From positions 279,591 through 343,590 of the forward strand of contig CAKSTB010000001.1 in the NCBI GenBank assembly GCA_934490165.1: a DNA stretch of 64,000 bases. Reading direction: 5' to 3'. This DNA comes from an uncultured Ruminiclostridium sp. Lineage in GTDB: Bacteria > Bacillota > Clostridia > Oscillospirales > Ruminococcaceae. A model generated the notes under the pieces. That model saw only the letters and a list, made by a program, of their open reading frames with translations. It had not been told where the DNA came from and searched no databases. This document shows positions 63,462-64,000 of this stretch, in pieces (positions within the stretch are counted from its first letter, which is position 1; every line of letters begins with the position of its first letter). Both the position numbers and the translations under genes were made by a program.

Positions 63462-63866
63462 TTATTCGCAAGCATCTGACAATTCATTAAGTCCGCTATG
63501 TTTTTCCCTGATATGCTTTTTCAGTTTATCGAACGATTCAACGCTTATATCATGCTCAAGCTTGCAGGCATCTTCTGCCGCTGTCTTTGCGTCAACGCCT
63601 ATACCGATAAGCCAGTCGGTAAGGACTCTGTGACGTTCATATATACGTTGTGCGATCTCCTCGCCGGGTTCGGTAAGTGTTATATAGCCGTCCCTGTCGA
63701 CCTCTATAAAACCACCGTTGCGCAATATGCTCATAGCTCGACTGACGCTCGGCTTGGAAAGCTCCATTTCATGTACTATGTCAATAGAACGTACATCTAT
63801 CCCTTTATCACGCAGAATGAGGATAGTTTCGAGATAATTCTCTCCCGATTCATGAATATTGGGCAT
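63462..63866 (-). CDS. DtxR/MntR-family metal-dependent regulator
   Basis: A 134-residue regulator with an N-terminal winged helix (GENYLETILILRDKGIDVRS, then KPSVSRAMSILRNGGFIEV) and a metal-binding dimerisation domain (RHRVLTDWLIGIGVDAKTAAEDACKLEHDIS). Glu/His/Cys residues of that domain fit Mn or Fe sensing. There is no SH3-like C-terminal domain, so it is the short MntR type. It has a consensus-like promoter upstream. Its targets are not visible in the window. Confidence 0.92.
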   Translation of the reverse strand: MPNIHESGENYLETILILRDKGIDVRSIDIVHEMELSKPSVSRAMSILRNGGFIEVDRDGYITLTEPGEEIAQRIYERHRVLTDWLIGIGVDAKTAAEDACKLEHDISVESFDKLKKHIREKHSGLNELSDACE

Positions 63867-63922
63867 TAAAGCACCACCTTTTCAATTGGTTATTTCTGTC
63901 GGTTAGTCACCGCTTATTCATT

Positions 63923-63951
63923 ATTATAACACGATTTTAATGTGCCGTCAA
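63923..63951 (-). promoter_or_regulatory. Promoter of the DtxR/MntR-type gene
   Basis: TTGACG (63951-63946), 17 bases, TATAAT (63928-63923) on the reverse strand. As in the 38820 array, GTGT directly precedes the -10. Confidence 0.8.
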
Positions 63952-63996
63952 GGCACATTGCGGCAAATGCCGCAAGTTTTGCCTATCGGGCAAAAC
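63942..63996. repeat. Cluster of three short palindromes
   Basis: GTGCC-GTCAA-GGCAC, TTGCGGC-AAAT-GCCGCAA and GTTTTGCC-TATCG-GGCAAAAC stand side by side upstream of the promoter and overlap its -35. The TATCG loop and the GGCAAAA stem recall hairpins in the 38820-39236 array. The element runs to the window edge. Confidence 0.8.
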
Positions 63997-64000
63997 AAAA

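Overview
The window looks like chromosome from a low-to-moderate-GC Clostridia of the Oscillospiraceae/Ruminococcaceae type (for example a Ruminococcus or [Eubacterium] siraeum relative). This rests on the gene orders yqfC-yqfD-phoH-ybeY-dgkA-era and DUF951-prfA-tsaC-coaE, the sporulation-family genes yqfC, yqfD, ylbJ and yunB, a T-box in front of leuA, indolepyruvate:ferredoxin oxidoreductase, the GGGtGRT protein and many secreted polysaccharide or protein-degrading enzymes. The species call is inference. Nearly all promoters I can read are sigma-A type with 16-18 bp spacers. I saw no tRNA, rRNA or CRISPR.

Layout. 1-4998: housekeeping operon (phoH, ybeY, dgkA, era) with sporulation-family genes. 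5116-8727: a small Cys protein and two paralogous solute-binding lipoproteins without transporter partners; the second has a CcpA/LacI-like operator. 8855-18653: a long reverse-strand block of leuA (T-box controlled), ligA, yunB, an M18 aminopeptidase, a lytic transglycosylase, coaE, tsaC, prfA and DUF951. 18804-25702: an unknown small protein, a Cache-HAMP-GGDEF diguanylate cyclase, a ClpC-type ATPase, a 44-residue Cys-rich membrane peptide and typA. 26585-28250 is RNA-rich: a roughly 725-nt region with its own consensus promoter, no ORF and many helices, then DUF1292 followed by a roughly 190-nt structured RNA resembling the raiA motif. 28283-35120: a split TSUP permease, alr, an LCP-like protein, an SGNH esterase lipoprotein, a small cell-wall-anchored protein and an NSS symporter. 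35170-38780: iorA-iorB-paaK, driven from a tandem promoter/hairpin repeat array (38820-39236). 39290-44736: a galactan/galactoside cluster (GH35, GH59, AraC regulator). 45032-47081: LysR regulator divergent from a YeiH permease. 47290-49125: GGGtGRT protein and NifU-like scaffold behind a structured leader.

49303-53664 is an accessory island, AT-richer than its surroundings: an IS3-family remnant, a PstI/BsuBI-like restriction-modification operon with a controller-type regulator, and, 9 bp behind the endonuclease gene, a two-TM macro-domain protein of the Thoeris ThsA type without a TIR partner. The island ends at a 3' fragment of guaA, a frequent integration site of mobile elements. It is followed by a GC-rich asnB, a large secreted papain-like protease with eight Fn3 domains, hpf, an oxidoreductase, a sirtuin, an HD-GYP phosphodiesterase and a DtxR/MntR-type regulator.

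The best candidates for undescribed biology are the large noncoding RNA at 26655-27379, the tandem promoter/hairpin array at 38820-39236 with a related element at 63923-63996, and the macro-domain protein embedded in the restriction operon.
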